In this document: positions 35,205 through 44,202 of the stretch, piece by piece | How positions within the stretch are numbered: the first letter of the stretch is position 1 | How the letters are laid out: each line of letters opens with the position of its first letter | Source: Dactylosporangium roseum | GTDB taxonomy: Bacteria; Actinomycetota; Actinomycetes; Mycobacteriales; Micromonosporaceae | Reading direction: 5' to 3' | DNA: 64,000 bases | Assembly: GCF_025264685.1 (NCBI RefSeq) | Contig: NZ_CP073721.1 | Location: 7,953,501-8,017,500 of the forward strand | Program-made: the position numbers and the translations under genes | Notes under the pieces: model-generated | Databases searched by the model: none | Told to the model about the DNA's origin: nothing | Seen by the model: only the letters and a program-made list of their open reading frames with translations

Positions 35205-35870
35205 CTCGTTGACCTGCACTTTTGCGCTGCTTGCCTGTCCTGTGTGGTCGGTGGTTGCTCGCCGCGCGCTTCTTCGCGCTCTTGCTCTTCGGTGGTCGTG
35301 CCGGGCGCGGCGCGGCGGCCTGACCTGCGGTTTCACGGTTCGGGGGCCGTTCCGGGGCGTCGAGTGTTGCGGATCGGGCGCCGTGGTCGCCGCATTCGTT
35401 GCGTCGCTTCTTGATCTGTTTGCGGACGGCGGTGAGCACGAACTCGGCGGTGGCCGTCGCGGCTCGGCGCTGGGCTTCGGGTAGGACGCTGGTGTAGGTG
35501 TCTGCGGTGAGGACGATGCTGGCGTGGCCGAGCTGATCCTGGACGGTCTTGAGGTCGGCGCCGGCCTGGTGGGCGAGGGACGCGGCGCCGTGCCGGAGGT
35601 CGTGCAGCCGGACCGACGGGAGTTCGGCGGTCTGGCACAGGCGGTGGAACCGATAGGTGAGGTAGTCCGGGTGCAGCGGCTGCCCGTCGGCCCGGGTGAA
35701 AACGTAGCCGGTGTCCTGCCAGTTTGTCCGGCGGCGAGCCGCTCTAGGCGCTGCCGGCGGGCGTGCTCGCACAGGACCTGGACGGCGCCGGTCCAAGGCG
35801 ATGACGCGGCGGCTGGCGGCACTTTTCGGTGGTCCGACGTAGGGCCGAGGAAGGGATTGACCGGCTCCGG
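35205..35870 (-). pseudogene. Tyrosine recombinase (integrase) remnant next to tRNA-Lys
   Basis: The minus-strand frame contains the C-terminal catalytic domain: YVFTRADGQPLHPDYLTYRF, RLHDLRHGAAS (HxxR), LGHASIVLTADTYTSV (His and the nucleophile Tyr) and a basic tail. Upstream, VIALDRR must shift frame to read VQVLCEHARRQRLERLAAGQ and shift back to TGYVFTRADG. The N-terminal arm-binding and core-binding domains are not found. It is therefore a broken integrase of an element that used the adjacent tRNA. Confidence 0.85.
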
Positions 35871-36291
35871 GCTTTGACGACGCTGGGGGCGGCCGCAGCG
35901 GGCTGCGGGGCGCTTGGCCGCCGACATCTTGAACAGTGCCGATCCCGGCTGTCGACCGCGTCGCCGAGTAGATCAGCCTGCTCGAGGATGACGAACAGTG
36001 CGTCTGCAGCGCAGGCCACCATCTCGCTGGCTTCCTCGGCGCTCGCGCCGGATGAGGCTGACTGGCCGCGGTACGCCGAAGCGTTCGCAACCATGCACCG
36101 GCTGACCGGCGACTGACTTGCCGGACCGACCGACCCGAGTTCGTTCGTCTATCGCCTGCGGGCGGTGATGGCGCTGGTGGGCGAAGGGTCTGGGGCGCGG
36201 AGCTCGATCGGATCGTGTCGGGCCTGGAGGAACAGCAGATCCTCCCTCCGTCAGCCGCCCTTGTGGCGTCATATAGAGCGAAGGAGGCACC
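35871..36291. other. Degenerate DNA upstream of the integrase remnant
   Basis: No coherent protein is seen on either strand. Short frames overlap in all phases. GAAGGAGG at the end is the ribosome-binding site of the sigma factor gene. Confidence 0.5.
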
Positions 36292-36819
36292 GTGACCCTG
36301 CGGCAGGATGCGGCGCGGCGAGGTTTCGACGACTTCGTCCGTGCCGAGAGCGATGCGCTGATCAGGTCGGCATACCTGCTCACCGGCGACCGATATCACG
36401 CCGAAGACCTGGTGCAGACCGCGCTCGCCCGGGCGGCGACTCGATGGCACAAGATCGAGGAGCCCCGCGCGTACGTCTACCGCATTCTCTACACCCAGTC
36501 TGTGAGTTGGTGGCGCAGGCGGCGAATCCGGGTGGTCGAGACGCTCACTGGGGATGTGCCCGAGCGGCAGGCGCCAGCCGGGCCGGATCTGGAGCTAGCG
36601 GTGGTGCTGCGCCAAGCGCTGGGCCGGCTGACCCCACGGCAGCGAGCGGTGCTCGTGCTGCGCTTCTACGAGGACCACAGTGAGGCCGAGACCGCGGTAC
36701 GCCTCGGCTGCCGGATCGGCACTGTCAAGAGTCAAACCAGGCACGCCCTCGACCGCCTGCGCCGGCTCGCGCCCGAGCTCGCTGAGTTGGTCAACCTGAA
36801 AGCTGAGGTGGGATCATGA
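36292..36819 (+). CDS. SigE-type ECF RNA polymerase sigma factor
   Basis: The GTG start follows GAAGGAGG. The 175-residue protein has region 2 (FVRAESDALIRSAYLLTGDRYHAEDLVQTALARAATRW) and region 4 (LTPRQRAVLVLRFYEDHSEAETAVRLGCRIGTVKSQTRHALDRLR). This is the small SigE/SigM-like ECF group common in actinomycetes. The stop overlaps the next gene, which encodes a membrane protein likely to hold the sigma factor inactive. Confidence 0.93.
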   Translation: MTLRQDAARRGFDDFVRAESDALIRSAYLLTGDRYHAEDLVQTALARAATRWHKIEEPRAYVYRILYTQSVSWWRRRRIRVVETLTGDVPERQAPAGPDLELAVVLRQALGRLTPRQRAVLVLRFYEDHSEAETAVRLGCRIGTVKSQTRHALDRLRRLAPELAELVNLKAEVGS

Positions 36820-38186
36820 GCACTGAGACGCGGCTGCGTGAGGGCCTGCGGGTCCTCGCCGGTCAGGCACCGCCCGCGGCGGTCCCCGAAGACCTCTTCG
36901 ACCAGGCCCACAACCGCGCCAGGCAGCGGCGGGCCGTGCGCGGCATCGCTGTGGTGGTTACGTTGCTTACCTTGACGGTTGGTCTGGCGTTTCGTCCCGG
37001 CGGCACCAGCATGCCGGGCGACCCCACGTCGGTCACCGTCGGCCTGCCGCGCAAACTCCACGTGCCGCCGCTTCGGACCGCGCACGTCGGTCAGTCGCCA
37101 CCGGGTACCGCCGCCGCGATCTTCGGTGGCACGGCCACCACTGACGACTGGAACGAGGGGCGATTCGCCGTCGTGGCGGCTGGCAGCGACCGTTACCGGG
37201 TGTTCAACGAGTTCACCTACACGGCTCCCGGGTTCGACGCGCTGCTGTCCCCGGACGGCGACCTCGTCGCACGTAACCGGACGGTACGGTCGCTCCGCCC
37301 CGACCGTCGCGTCTCGATCGCCCTGCCCGGCGACCCACGCGCGTTCTCGCCGGATGGGACGCTGCTGGTGTACGAAACAGGAGATGGCACGACGTACATC
37401 GATGGCGTCCAGCACCGGGAGAGCCGGATTGCTGTCTACGACCTGACCAGCCGGAGCGAGATCGCCAGCATTGACAACTCCGACAATCTCTCGGCTCCGG
37501 TGGTAGCGCTGTCGCGCGACAACAGCCGCCTCGCGGTCCAGGTACGCGACCAGATCCGGCTCTACCACCTTGACAGTCCGAACCCGGCGCCGTACGCGAT
37601 CGTGGCGCTGGACGCCGAGACGTTGGCCGGACCCGGCGCTTGGCTGCCCGACGGCCGGTCGTTCGTCACCGCCCGACGCGGCTCGGATGGAACGTGGCGG
37701 CTAGTGCCTCACAATGCCGACACCGGCGCGGCCCAGCCGGCGAGTCCCTTCCCGAACGTGGTCGACGCTCGCTATCTCCGGGTGATCGGCTGGCGCGCCG
37801 ACGGAGCCGCGATCGCCATCGTCGCAGTGCCGCGGGCAGGCGCACTACCGGCCCTGCTGTTTCAGGACAAAATCACCTGGGTCCCGTACCCCGACAGCAA
37901 CACCGCCCGCGCGCGCCTTGTCGCGCTAGCCCCGAACACATTCGACCCGACGGTATTACTGGAGACACCGGACGGCGTAAGCGATCTCGACGTAGCCGCC
38001 GATCTGGCGATCTCCGGGCAGTTCCGCACATCGGGGAGTCCTGACTACGGTCCGCCCTCGCCCTTCTTCCTGGCCGCCGGAGGCGTACTGATGCTGCTGG
38101 TCGGCGTGCCCCTGCTGTGGCTGGTCCTACGCGTTCGTCGACGCGTCACGGAACGCAAGGCCCGCGCCGCGCCAGCCATCGGGTGA
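36816..38186 (+). CDS. Membrane-anchored WD40/TolB-like protein, probable sigma partner
   Basis: The 456-residue protein is coupled to the sigma gene (ATGA). A short cytoplasmic N-terminus (MSTETRLREGLRVLAGQAPP to HNRARQRRAVRG) leads to a membrane span (AVVVTLLTLTVGLAF). The long external part contains propeller-type repeats (FDALLSPDGDLVARN, FSPDGTLLVYETGDG, AWLPDGRSFVTAR), and a second span near the end (FLAAGGVLMLLVGVPLLWLVL). The organisation fits an anti-sigma factor with an extracellular sensor, but no ZAS or other known anti-sigma motif is present. Confidence 0.75.
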   Translation: MSTETRLREGLRVLAGQAPPAAVPEDLFDQAHNRARQRRAVRGIAVVVTLLTLTVGLAFRPGGTSMPGDPTSVTVGLPRKLHVPPLRTAHVGQSPPGTAAAIFGGTATTDDWNEGRFAVVAAGSDRYRVFNEFTYTAPGFDALLSPDGDLVARNRTVRSLRPDRRVSIALPGDPRAFSPDGTLLVYETGDGTTYIDGVQHRESRIAVYDLTSRSEIASIDNSDNLSAPVVALSRDNSRLAVQVRDQIRLYHLDSPNPAPYAIVALDAETLAGPGAWLPDGRSFVTARRGSDGTWRLVPHNADTGAAQPASPFPNVVDARYLRVIGWRADGAAIAIVAVPRAGALPALLFQDKITWVPYPDSNTARARLVALAPNTFDPTVLLETPDGVSDLDVAADLAISGQFRTSGSPDYGPPSPFFLAAGGVLMLLVGVPLLWLVLRVRRRVTERKARAAPAIG

Positions 38187-38290
38187 GAGTGCGTGCCGGT
38201 GATCCTGTGGAGTTCCAAAACCCTTCTTGCAGCACGGCGACGAGCACCGACTACGCAGCGTGGTGGATGACTCGCGGTCGTGTACGGATT

Positions 38291-38328
38291 GGCCGATGAG
38301 CGTGCGTTCGGATGCACGCTCATCGGCC
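38291..38328. terminator. 15-bp perfect hairpin after the sigma operon
   Basis: GGCCGATGAGCGTGC and its exact complement enclose an 8-base loop. It lies between the sigma operon and the HAD gene and lacks a T-tract. Confidence 0.85.
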
Positions 38329-38436
38329 ATAGGCTCGGCTCGTCGCCCGTGCCGCGAGGGCCAGCGGCATCGAAACCAGGCCGACCATCAACACCAGCAC
38401 ACGGGAGCGTTCCGGTCCTGGTAAATTCCGTCGATC

Positions 38437-39000
38437 ATGGCCAGTGTGGCGGACTGCCCGATCATGTTCCTCGACGTCGATGGCGTGCTGATCCCGCTCC
38501 GTGCTCGGCCGACCGAGGCGACCTCGGTCGAGGGCTGCGCAGCTCTGCCGGTCGATGATGATGCGGGCAATCCGCTGCTGGGGCGGCTCGACCAGGAGGA
38601 CGGGCGCCGGCTTCTGTCGCTGGGATGCCAACTGGTGTGGGCGACCACTTGGATGTCGGACGCGAATGAACTGGTCGCGCCCCGGCTCGGACTGCCGGAG
38701 CTGCCCGTGGTCGACTTCCCCGACGATGACGGGAAGCCCGAGCACGGACTGCATTGGAAGACGCGGTTCCTCATCAGGTGGGCCGCCGGGCGTACGTTCG
38801 TCTGGCTCGACGACGAGGTCACCGACGCTGACCGGCGATGGGTTCGAGCCAATTATGCGGGGAATGCCTTGCTGCACCGAGCCGATCCGACCGTCGGAGT
38901 CACCGCCACGGACTTCGAGGCGATCAGGCGATGGATCGGGCGGGCAAGCAAGTCGTGGAGATCCACTCGATTCGGCACCGGCGCGACGCCTACCGCATGA
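38437..39000 (+). CDS. HAD-like hydrolase
   Basis: The 187-residue protein begins with the HAD motif I FLDVDGVLIPL (Asp nucleophile and Asp+2). It has WATTWMSDANELVAP as a likely motif II, a Lys in HWKTRF, and acidic WLDDEVTDAD as motif IV. No cap domain is evident, so the substrate is probably macromolecular or another protein phosphate. The last 25 residues (SKSWRSTRFGTGATPTA) look atypical. The neighbour converges 27 bp downstream. Confidence 0.8.
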   Translation: MASVADCPIMFLDVDGVLIPLRARPTEATSVEGCAALPVDDDAGNPLLGRLDQEDGRRLLSLGCQLVWATTWMSDANELVAPRLGLPELPVVDFPDDDGKPEHGLHWKTRFLIRWAAGRTFVWLDDEVTDADRRWVRANYAGNALLHRADPTVGVTATDFEAIRRWIGRASKSWRSTRFGTGATPTA

Positions 39001-39026
39001 CCTGCGGTTTCAGGCCGGGTCCGGGC

Positions 39027-40220
39027 CTATCGTCGCATGGCGGGTCGCCTGCTGTGGGTCCACGCGCGCAACGCCCATTCGAACGGGCCGTACCGGAACC
39101 GCCGCATCCACCAGTAGCTGGCAGCCGCCTGTACCACAAAGATCGTCAGCGCGATGAGCAGCGTCTGCGCCGGCGATGTGTGGCCGGCCAGGCCCAACCC
39201 GACGCCGGTGAAGACGAGCACGCAGACGAGCGACTGGCCCAGATAGTTTGTCAGCGCCATGCGTCCCGCGGGCGCCAACGCGTCCGCGAGACGCGGCCGC
39301 CGTGTGAACAGACGCAGCAGGGTCGCGGCGTAGGCCGCGGCGAGGAACGGGGCGGTGACGATGCTGACCATCAGTCCGGTCATGTTCGCTGTGCCGCCGC
39401 CGATCGCGAACACGGTGGCGCCGGCCAGACCGACCGGATAGCCGACCCGCTCGCATCGGCGCAGCAGGTTCTCGTGGGTGTGCACGGCGGCGAGCATCCG
39501 GTGCTTGCCGGCGGCGAGACCGACGAGGAACGCGGCGAAGGCCAACGGCCCTTGCACGGCAAGTGCGCCGAACATTCCCGGCAACGAGCGCAGGTGCTCC
39601 AGGATGACATCACCGAGCCCGCCGCGAAGGGCCTCCGTCGAACGCGCACCGGCGGTGATCGCGGCGGCCTCGTCCGGGACCACCGCGGCACCAAGAACCG
39701 CGGCCAGACCGACCACAAACCCGATCACGCCCACGATGATCGCCGCCGCGAACAGGGCAGTGCGCGGCTCGATCCGCCGAACGGCGAGCAGCACGAGACC
39801 GAGCAACGCGTACGTGGTGAGGATGTCGCCGTGGTACAGCAGCACCGCGTGCAGCGCCCCGAGCACGAACAACCCGGACAGCCGGCGCAGGAACGGCCGG
39901 CCGAAGGCCGCCCCACGCCGGGCCGCCGAGTCGAGTTGCAGGGTGAAGCTGTAGCCGAACAGGAATGAGAACAGCAGGTACGCCTTCATCGCGAACAGCA
40001 GTTCCGCCGTACCCGCGACCAGCCGGTCGAGCGCACGGTGCGCCGGATCGTCGACCAGTTGGAACTCATATCCGGAGCTGAAGTACCACACATTGGCCAG
40101 CAGGATGAGCAGCAGCGCGATCCCGCGCAACGCGTCCACAACGTTGATCCGGGCGTCGTCAGTGTTCTCAGCGGCGGTATCCAGGGCCCGGTCCTGCCGG
40201 TCAGGTCGGAGCGCACTCAT
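39027..40220 (-). CDS. DUF418-family membrane protein (YeiB-like)
   Basis: The 397-residue protein has about ten spans. It opens RINVVDALRGIALLLILLANVWYF and contains LLFSFLFGYSFTLQLD, LNRL-like LRRLSGLFVLGALHAVLLYHGDIL and ALTNYLGQSLVCVLVFTGVGLG. These are DUF418 signatures. Such proteins resemble acyltransferase-3/heparan acetyltransferase membrane enzymes, but their substrate is unknown. The ATG overlaps the stop of a truncated ABC ATPase frame upstream, and a palindromic operator region lies beyond, shared with the divergent regulator. Confidence 0.88.
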   Translation of the reverse strand: MSALRPDRQDRALDTAAENTDDARINVVDALRGIALLLILLANVWYFSSGYEFQLVDDPAHRALDRLVAGTAELLFAMKAYLLFSFLFGYSFTLQLDSAARRGAAFGRPFLRRLSGLFVLGALHAVLLYHGDILTTYALLGLVLLAVRRIEPRTALFAAAIIVGVIGFVVGLAAVLGAAVVPDEAAAITAGARSTEALRGGLGDVILEHLRSLPGMFGALAVQGPLAFAAFLVGLAAGKHRMLAAVHTHENLLRRCERVGYPVGLAGATVFAIGGGTANMTGLMVSIVTAPFLAAAYAATLLRLFTRRPRLADALAPAGRMALTNYLGQSLVCVLVFTGVGLGLAGHTSPAQTLLIALTIFVVQAAASYWWMRRFRYGPFEWALRAWTHSRRPAMRR

Positions 40221-40363
40221 GGCGTCGAGCCTCGCGAGACCCGGAGGGCGCCGCGCAGGTCGAGCGCGCCGGTCGGCTCGTCGGCGAAGAGGGATCCATA
40301 ACCGCCGTGAAACTGCCCGCGGCGAAGCCGATGGTGCGACTCCAGACGAACGACATCAGTCAT
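40217..40363 (-). pseudogene. Deletion remnant of an ABC transporter ATPase
   Basis: A 48-codon frame starts MTDVVRLESHHRLRRG and jumps directly to LFADEPTGALD, the Walker B and following region of MacB/LolD-type ATPases. Walker A and signature motifs are missing. It ends in TGA overlapping the DUF418 start. The original gene's start and tail have been joined in frame, leaving the promoter and coupling to DUF418 intact. Confidence 0.8.
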
Positions 40364-40379
40364 GCCGTACAGCGTATGA

Positions 40380-40451
40380 GTGCACTAGTATCGGTAATAG
40401 TGAGGCTGTCCCCCGTATTCGTCCTCGGGGTACCGTGACTGCACTAGTGCA
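40380..40451. promoter_or_regulatory. Palindromic operators between DUF418 unit and GntR/TetR regulator
   Basis: TGCACTAGTGCA at 40440-40451 is a perfect palindrome 12 bases before the regulator start. GTGCACTAGTA at 40380-40390 repeats most of it. The pair flanks the divergent promoters and is the probable site for the adjacent regulator. Confidence 0.75.
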
Positions 40452-40463
40452 CGGGAGGCCGCT

Positions 40464-41351
40464 GTGGAGGAACCGCCGTACCGCCGGATCGCCGCCGATC
40501 TCGCCGACCGGATCGCGTCGGGCGAGCTCGCGCCCGGGGCGAGGATCCCGTCGACCCGGCAGCTCATGGCCGAGTACGGGGTAGCGATGGCGACCGCGAC
40601 GAAGGTCCTGGCGGCCCTGCGCGAGCGGGGTCTCGTCGAGCCCATGCGGGGCGTCGGCACCGTGGTCGCCGCGGTCGGTGCGGGTAGAGCACCGGGCCCC
40701 GACCGCGAGCAGGTGGTCGCCACCGCCGTGGCCGTCGCCGACGCCGAGGGGCTGCACGGCCTGTCGATGCGCCGGCTCGCCGGCCAGCTCGGCATCCCCA
40801 CGATGGCGGTCTACCGGTACGTGGCCGACCGGGAAGAGCTGCTGCTTTTCATGATCGACAAGGTCATGGCCGACCACCCGCCCCCGGCCCTCATCCCGGA
40901 CCGCGACGGCTGGCGGGCCTGCCTCGAGGCCGTCGCCCAGCTACAGTGGGCGATGTACCGCCGGCACACCTGGCTGGCCCAGGCGGTCTCCTTCACCCGG
41001 CCGCTGCCGGCCCCACACGCCATGGCCCACACCGAGTGGATGATGCGGGCCCTGGACGGGCGCGGGCTCGACCTGAACGCACAGTTCACGGCGGCGGTGA
41101 CGGTGGCCAACTACGTGCGCGGCACGGCGGTGAACCTGGCCGAGGAGGCGCAGGCCGAGCAGGACAGCGGCCTGACCGGCACCCAGTGGATGGAGGCCCA
41201 CGAAGAACGGATCGGCACGGTCCTGGCCGACGGGCGGCTCCCGCTGATGGCCCGCTTCGTCACCGCCGACGACGGGGTGTGGAACCTGGACGTGCTCTTC
41301 GAGTTCGGCCTCCAGCGCCTCCTCGACGGCCTCGCCCCGCTCCTGCGATGA
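40464..41351 (+). CDS. Hybrid GntR/TetR transcriptional regulator
   Basis: The 295-residue protein has two DNA-binding modules. Residues 1-70 are a GntR winged helix (YRRIAADLADRIASGELAPGARIPSTRQLMAEYGVAMATATKVLAALRERGLVEPMRGVGTVV). Residues 80-140 are a TetR helix-turn-helix (VVATAVAVADAEGLHGLSMRRLAGQLGIPTMAVYRYVADREELLLFMID), followed by a TetR_C ligand domain. This fused type is known in actinomycetes. It is divergent from the truncated ABC/DUF418 unit and probably represses it through the CTAG-centred palindromes. Confidence 0.92.
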   Translation: MEEPPYRRIAADLADRIASGELAPGARIPSTRQLMAEYGVAMATATKVLAALRERGLVEPMRGVGTVVAAVGAGRAPGPDREQVVATAVAVADAEGLHGLSMRRLAGQLGIPTMAVYRYVADREELLLFMIDKVMADHPPPALIPDRDGWRACLEAVAQLQWAMYRRHTWLAQAVSFTRPLPAPHAMAHTEWMMRALDGRGLDLNAQFTAAVTVANYVRGTAVNLAEEAQAEQDSGLTGTQWMEAHEERIGTVLADGRLPLMARFVTADDGVWNLDVLFEFGLQRLLDGLAPLLR

Positions 41352-41543
41352 CGGAATCCGCCTCGCGCGGCAGCGACGCTTGCCCTACTCAAGAACCGCG
41401 AACCAAGGCTCCATGATGCAGCCGGTTCGGCTCGGCTCCCGCTTGAGCTGCCGGACGGCCTTACCCAGATCACCGCGCACGAGTTCCGCATGCCAATCGG
41501 CTGGCGGTGGACGTTGGCGGCGAATCCGTGATCGAATGTCGCA

Positions 41544-41683
41544 CTGCCCTTCATTGCGGCCGGCGCGGGGTGGCATGTCGGTTTTACGCCACGACGCTCG
41601 TCGCAGCTCCCAGCGGAGCTGCCCTTCATTGCGGCCCGGCACCGGGGATGCTGCGCACCGCGGTCGCGGCTCCCAGCGGAGCC
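41544..41683. repeat. Small interleaved repeats in a 490-bp gene-free gap
   Basis: CTGCCCTTCATTGCGGCC occurs at 41544 and 41619, and TCGCRGCTCCCAGCGGAGCY at 41601 and 41664; the second unit can fold as AGCTCC-CAGC-GGAGCT. The copies alternate. The surrounding gap 41352-41845 has no convincing gene. It looks like a small palindromic repeat family rather than a CRISPR. Confidence 0.7.
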
Positions 41684-41845
41684 GGCCGCCCCGGCCGGGT
41701 TGAACATGAGAGCAAACAGAAACTCCGCGAAGACGCTCTCCAACGTCGCCGGACTGTACTGCCGGCTGTCGAACACGGGTTTCCGGGAACAGTCCGGGCT
41801 CGGCCCTGATCCGGCCCGGGGCCCGGACGGGCGAGGATCGACGTC

Positions 41846-42745
41846 GTGCTGCTACGCCGGATGAACCTCAACCACGTGGCGCTCGGCGGCTTCGCGCTCG
41901 CCGCCACCCTGGCCGTCGACGGCCACGTGGACCCCAACGACACGCTCGACCCCTGGGCGCTGACCGTCAGCGACTTCGCGGTCTCCGACCGCGGCGGGGT
42001 GGTCGACGCGGCCATGGTGGTCATGGCGGCCGCGTCGATCGCGCTCGTCCTGGCGCTGCGCCGGTCGGGCGTCCGGGTCGGCCGCCGGGTGACGGCGCTG
42101 TTCGCGGTCTGGTGCGGGGGCCTGCTCGCGGCGGCCGTCGTCCCGACCGACGAGCCCGGCCTGCCGCTGACCACGGCCGGCTACGTCCACCGCTACGCCT
42201 CGGTGGCGGCCTTCGCGGCTCTCCCGGCCGCCGGGTGGCTGCTGTCGAGGCACGTGCTCCGCACCCGCTGGGTGCGGAGCACCGCGCTGCTCAGCGTGTT
42301 CTTCGCGCTGGCCATGGTCTGGTCGGCGATTCCCGGCGACCGCGTCATGATCGGCCTGACCGAGCGCCTCCTGCTCGCCGCCGAGACGGGTCTGCTGGTG
42401 GCCCTGGCCTGGCCGGTCAAGGCCACCGGAGTGATCCGCAGGCCGGCGGCTATGCGCACCACCAGGTCGTCGCGGGCGAGGGTGCCGCCGCTCGTGGCGG
42501 TCAGGTTGACCGCCACCCATGCCTCGAACGTGGTGGCGGTGCCGGCGAGCAGCCGGTCGAGGAGCGCGCGGGTGGAGCGCTCCGCCTGGCCGATGATCTG
42601 TCCATTGAGGGGCATGGCTACTCCTTGGGATCCGGTGGTTCCAGTGGTACGGCCAGCAGCGTCCGCAGCTCGCCGGCGAACGCCGCCGTCCGCTCCGCGT
42701 CCAGGCCGCCGAGCGGGGCCAGGAGCTGATCGAGCAGGCGACTGA
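41846..42745 (+). CDS. DUF998-type membrane protein with aberrant C-terminal extension
   Basis: Residues 1-195 have about six spans and read as a DUF998 protein (NHVALGGFALAATLAVDG, GRRVTALFAVWCGGLLAAAVVPTDEPG, TAGYVHRYASVAAFAALPAAGWLLSRHVL). After VALAWPVKATGVI the frame runs 100 residues into Arg/Ser/Pro-rich sequence that is antisense to two MarR fragments. The normal end seems lost in a deletion that fused the gene to its convergent neighbour. The membrane part is probably still made. Confidence 0.75.
   Translation: MLLRRMNLNHVALGGFALAATLAVDGHVDPNDTLDPWALTVSDFAVSDRGGVVDAAMVVMAAASIALVLALRRSGVRVGRRVTALFAVWCGGLLAAAVVPTDEPGLPLTTAGYVHRYASVAAFAALPAAGWLLSRHVLRTRWVRSTALLSVFFALAMVWSAIPGDRVMIGLTERLLLAAETGLLVALAWPVKATGVIRRPAAMRTTRSSRARVPPLVAVRLTATHASNVVAVPASSRSRSARVERSAWPMICPLRGMATPWDPVVPVVRPAASAARRRTPPSAPRPGRRAGPGADRAGD
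42430..42615 (-). pseudogene. MarR-like regulator, N-terminal fragment
   Basis: From ATG 42615 it reads MPLNGQIIGQAERSTRALLD, then TTFEAWVAVNLTATSGG and DDLVVRIAAGLRI, the first 62 residues of a MarR-type protein. Similarity stops where the DUF998 gene begins. It follows the other MarR fragment by two bases. Confidence 0.7.
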
Positions 42746-42920
42746 CGATCACCACCGCCCGGCCGGTGACGTCGCGCCCCTCGGCGGTGAGCACGAGCTG
42801 GACCGCTCGGGTGTCGGCCGGGTCGGGCAGGCGGTCGACCAGGCCGGCCGACTCGAGCGCGCGGGCGAGCTTGGAGACGTACAGCGGCTCGAGACCGGTC
42901 CGGTCGGCAATGGCTAGTAT
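42618..42920 (-). pseudogene. MarR-like regulator, C-terminal fragment
   Basis: The frame begins directly after the stop of the App1-like gene without a start codon. It reads TGLEPLYVSKLARALESAGLVDRLPDPADTRAVQLVLTAEG and ends FAGELRTLLAVPLEPPDPKE. It is the winged-helix and C-terminal part of a MarR protein. The N-terminal dimer helix is missing. Confidence 0.8.
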
Positions 42921-44009
42921 CTACAGGATCTCGGTGTCCCGGAGCAGGCGCCACAGGCCGGCGCCGTCGGGGGCGCGCAGCCAGCGCTGAGCGCCCGACG
43001 GCACACGTTTCGAGCTGTCGGCCGGGCTCGGGAAGGCACCGGCCAGCACCGCCTGGGTCGGCGACAGGTGCCGGATCGCGACGGCCGCCACGCTCTCCGG
43101 GTGCTCGGCGACGAACTCGGCGTAGATCTCCGGGTCGTGCTGGCCGTCATCGCCGACGAGCAGCCAGCGGATGTTCGGGAACTCGTCCGCGAGCCGCGCC
43201 AGCGAGGCGCGCTTGTGTGCCTGACCGCTGCGGAAGAACCGATCGGGCTGCGGCCCCCAGTCGGTCAGCAGCAACGGGCCGGCCGGGTAGAGGTGCCGGG
43301 ACAGGAAGCGGGTCAGGGTGGCGGCGACGTTCCACGCACCGGTGGACAGGTAGAACACGGGTGCACCGGGGTTGGCGTTGACCAGCCGCTCGTACAGCAC
43401 CGCCATGCCGGGGACGGAGGCGCGGGCGTGCTCGTCGAGCACGAACGTGTTCCAGGCGGCGAGCATCGGCCTGGGCAGGGCGGTCACCATGACCGTGTCG
43501 TCGACGTCGGAGACGACGCCGAAGCGGATGTCCGGATCGATGATGCGCACCGGCGCCTCGACCGCGGCGCTGTCCTCGACGCGCAGCGTGACCGTGGCCC
43601 AACCGGGAGCCAGGTCGGCCTCCACCACGGTGTCGATGAAGCCACCCCGGTCGCAACGGACCTCGCACGTACGGCCACCGGCCTCGATCCGCACGAGCGC
43701 GTCATTGACGGAGACCGCGGTGAAGGACCGCCACCCGCGCAGCTTCTTCAGGCGCTTGGCCGGCTTCGGGTCGATCCGGGCGAGCAGGACCCGGCCGAGC
43801 ACACGCACCCAGCCCGGCTGTTCCGGGGTCATGCTCGCGCCGTATCCGGTGTAGGCGGTGACGGCGACCTTCCAACCCCGCCGGCGCAGCCGCCGCTCGA
43901 TCACGTTGTGGATGGCGTCCTCGACGCGGGCAGCGCGGTGCAGGGGCAGGGGCGCGGCCGAGGTGCTGCTGGAGGCTCCGTTGGGGGCCCCGTTGGGGAT
44001 CACCGACAC
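42921..44009 (-). CDS. App1-like (DUF2183) phosphatidate phosphatase
   Basis: I use the GTG at 44009 (VSVIPNGAPNG); an ATG at 44045 would add 12 residues. The roughly 362-residue protein has an N-terminal beta domain and the DUF2183 phosphatase domain with GVVSDVDDTVM (DxDxT HAD-type nucleophile), FYLSTGAWNVAATLTRFL, KRASLARLADEFPNIRWLLVGDDGQHDPEIYAEF. Family members dephosphorylate phosphatidic acid. The final residues RDTEIL run straight into a MarR fragment, so its 3' flank is a deletion junction, but the conserved domain is complete. Confidence 0.88.
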   Translation of the reverse strand: MSVIPNGAPNGASSSTSAAPLPLHRAARVEDAIHNVIERRLRRRGWKVAVTAYTGYGASMTPEQPGWVRVLGRVLLARIDPKPAKRLKKLRGWRSFTAVSVNDALVRIEAGGRTCEVRCDRGGFIDTVVEADLAPGWATVTLRVEDSAAVEAPVRIIDPDIRFGVVSDVDDTVMVTALPRPMLAAWNTFVLDEHARASVPGMAVLYERLVNANPGAPVFYLSTGAWNVAATLTRFLSRHLYPAGPLLLTDWGPQPDRFFRSGQAHKRASLARLADEFPNIRWLLVGDDGQHDPEIYAEFVAEHPESVAAVAIRHLSPTQAVLAGAFPSPADSSKRVPSGAQRWLRAPDGAGLWRLLRDTEIL

Positions 44010-44202
44010 GGGCCCAACCCTGTCACAGCCAGCACGTCCACGCACAGGACGTACACCTCGAAACGCCTGAGGATCGTGATCAGCTCACGGTGACAAGACG
44101 ACGACGCTGGCATGAATCCGTGAGCCCGAACCGGCGGGGCACTTCTAGCGTAGTTGTCATCGGGAACACCAAGGATTCCCAGAGGGCGCACGGAGGTGCG
44201 AA

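Noticed and set aside
35829..36116. 95-codon plus-strand frame near the integrase remnant
   Set aside because: No recognisable domain, poor start context, and it overlaps decayed integrase sequence on the other strand.
41544..41683. Possible CRISPR array
   Set aside because: Only two copies of each of two alternating units with unequal spacing and no cas genes.
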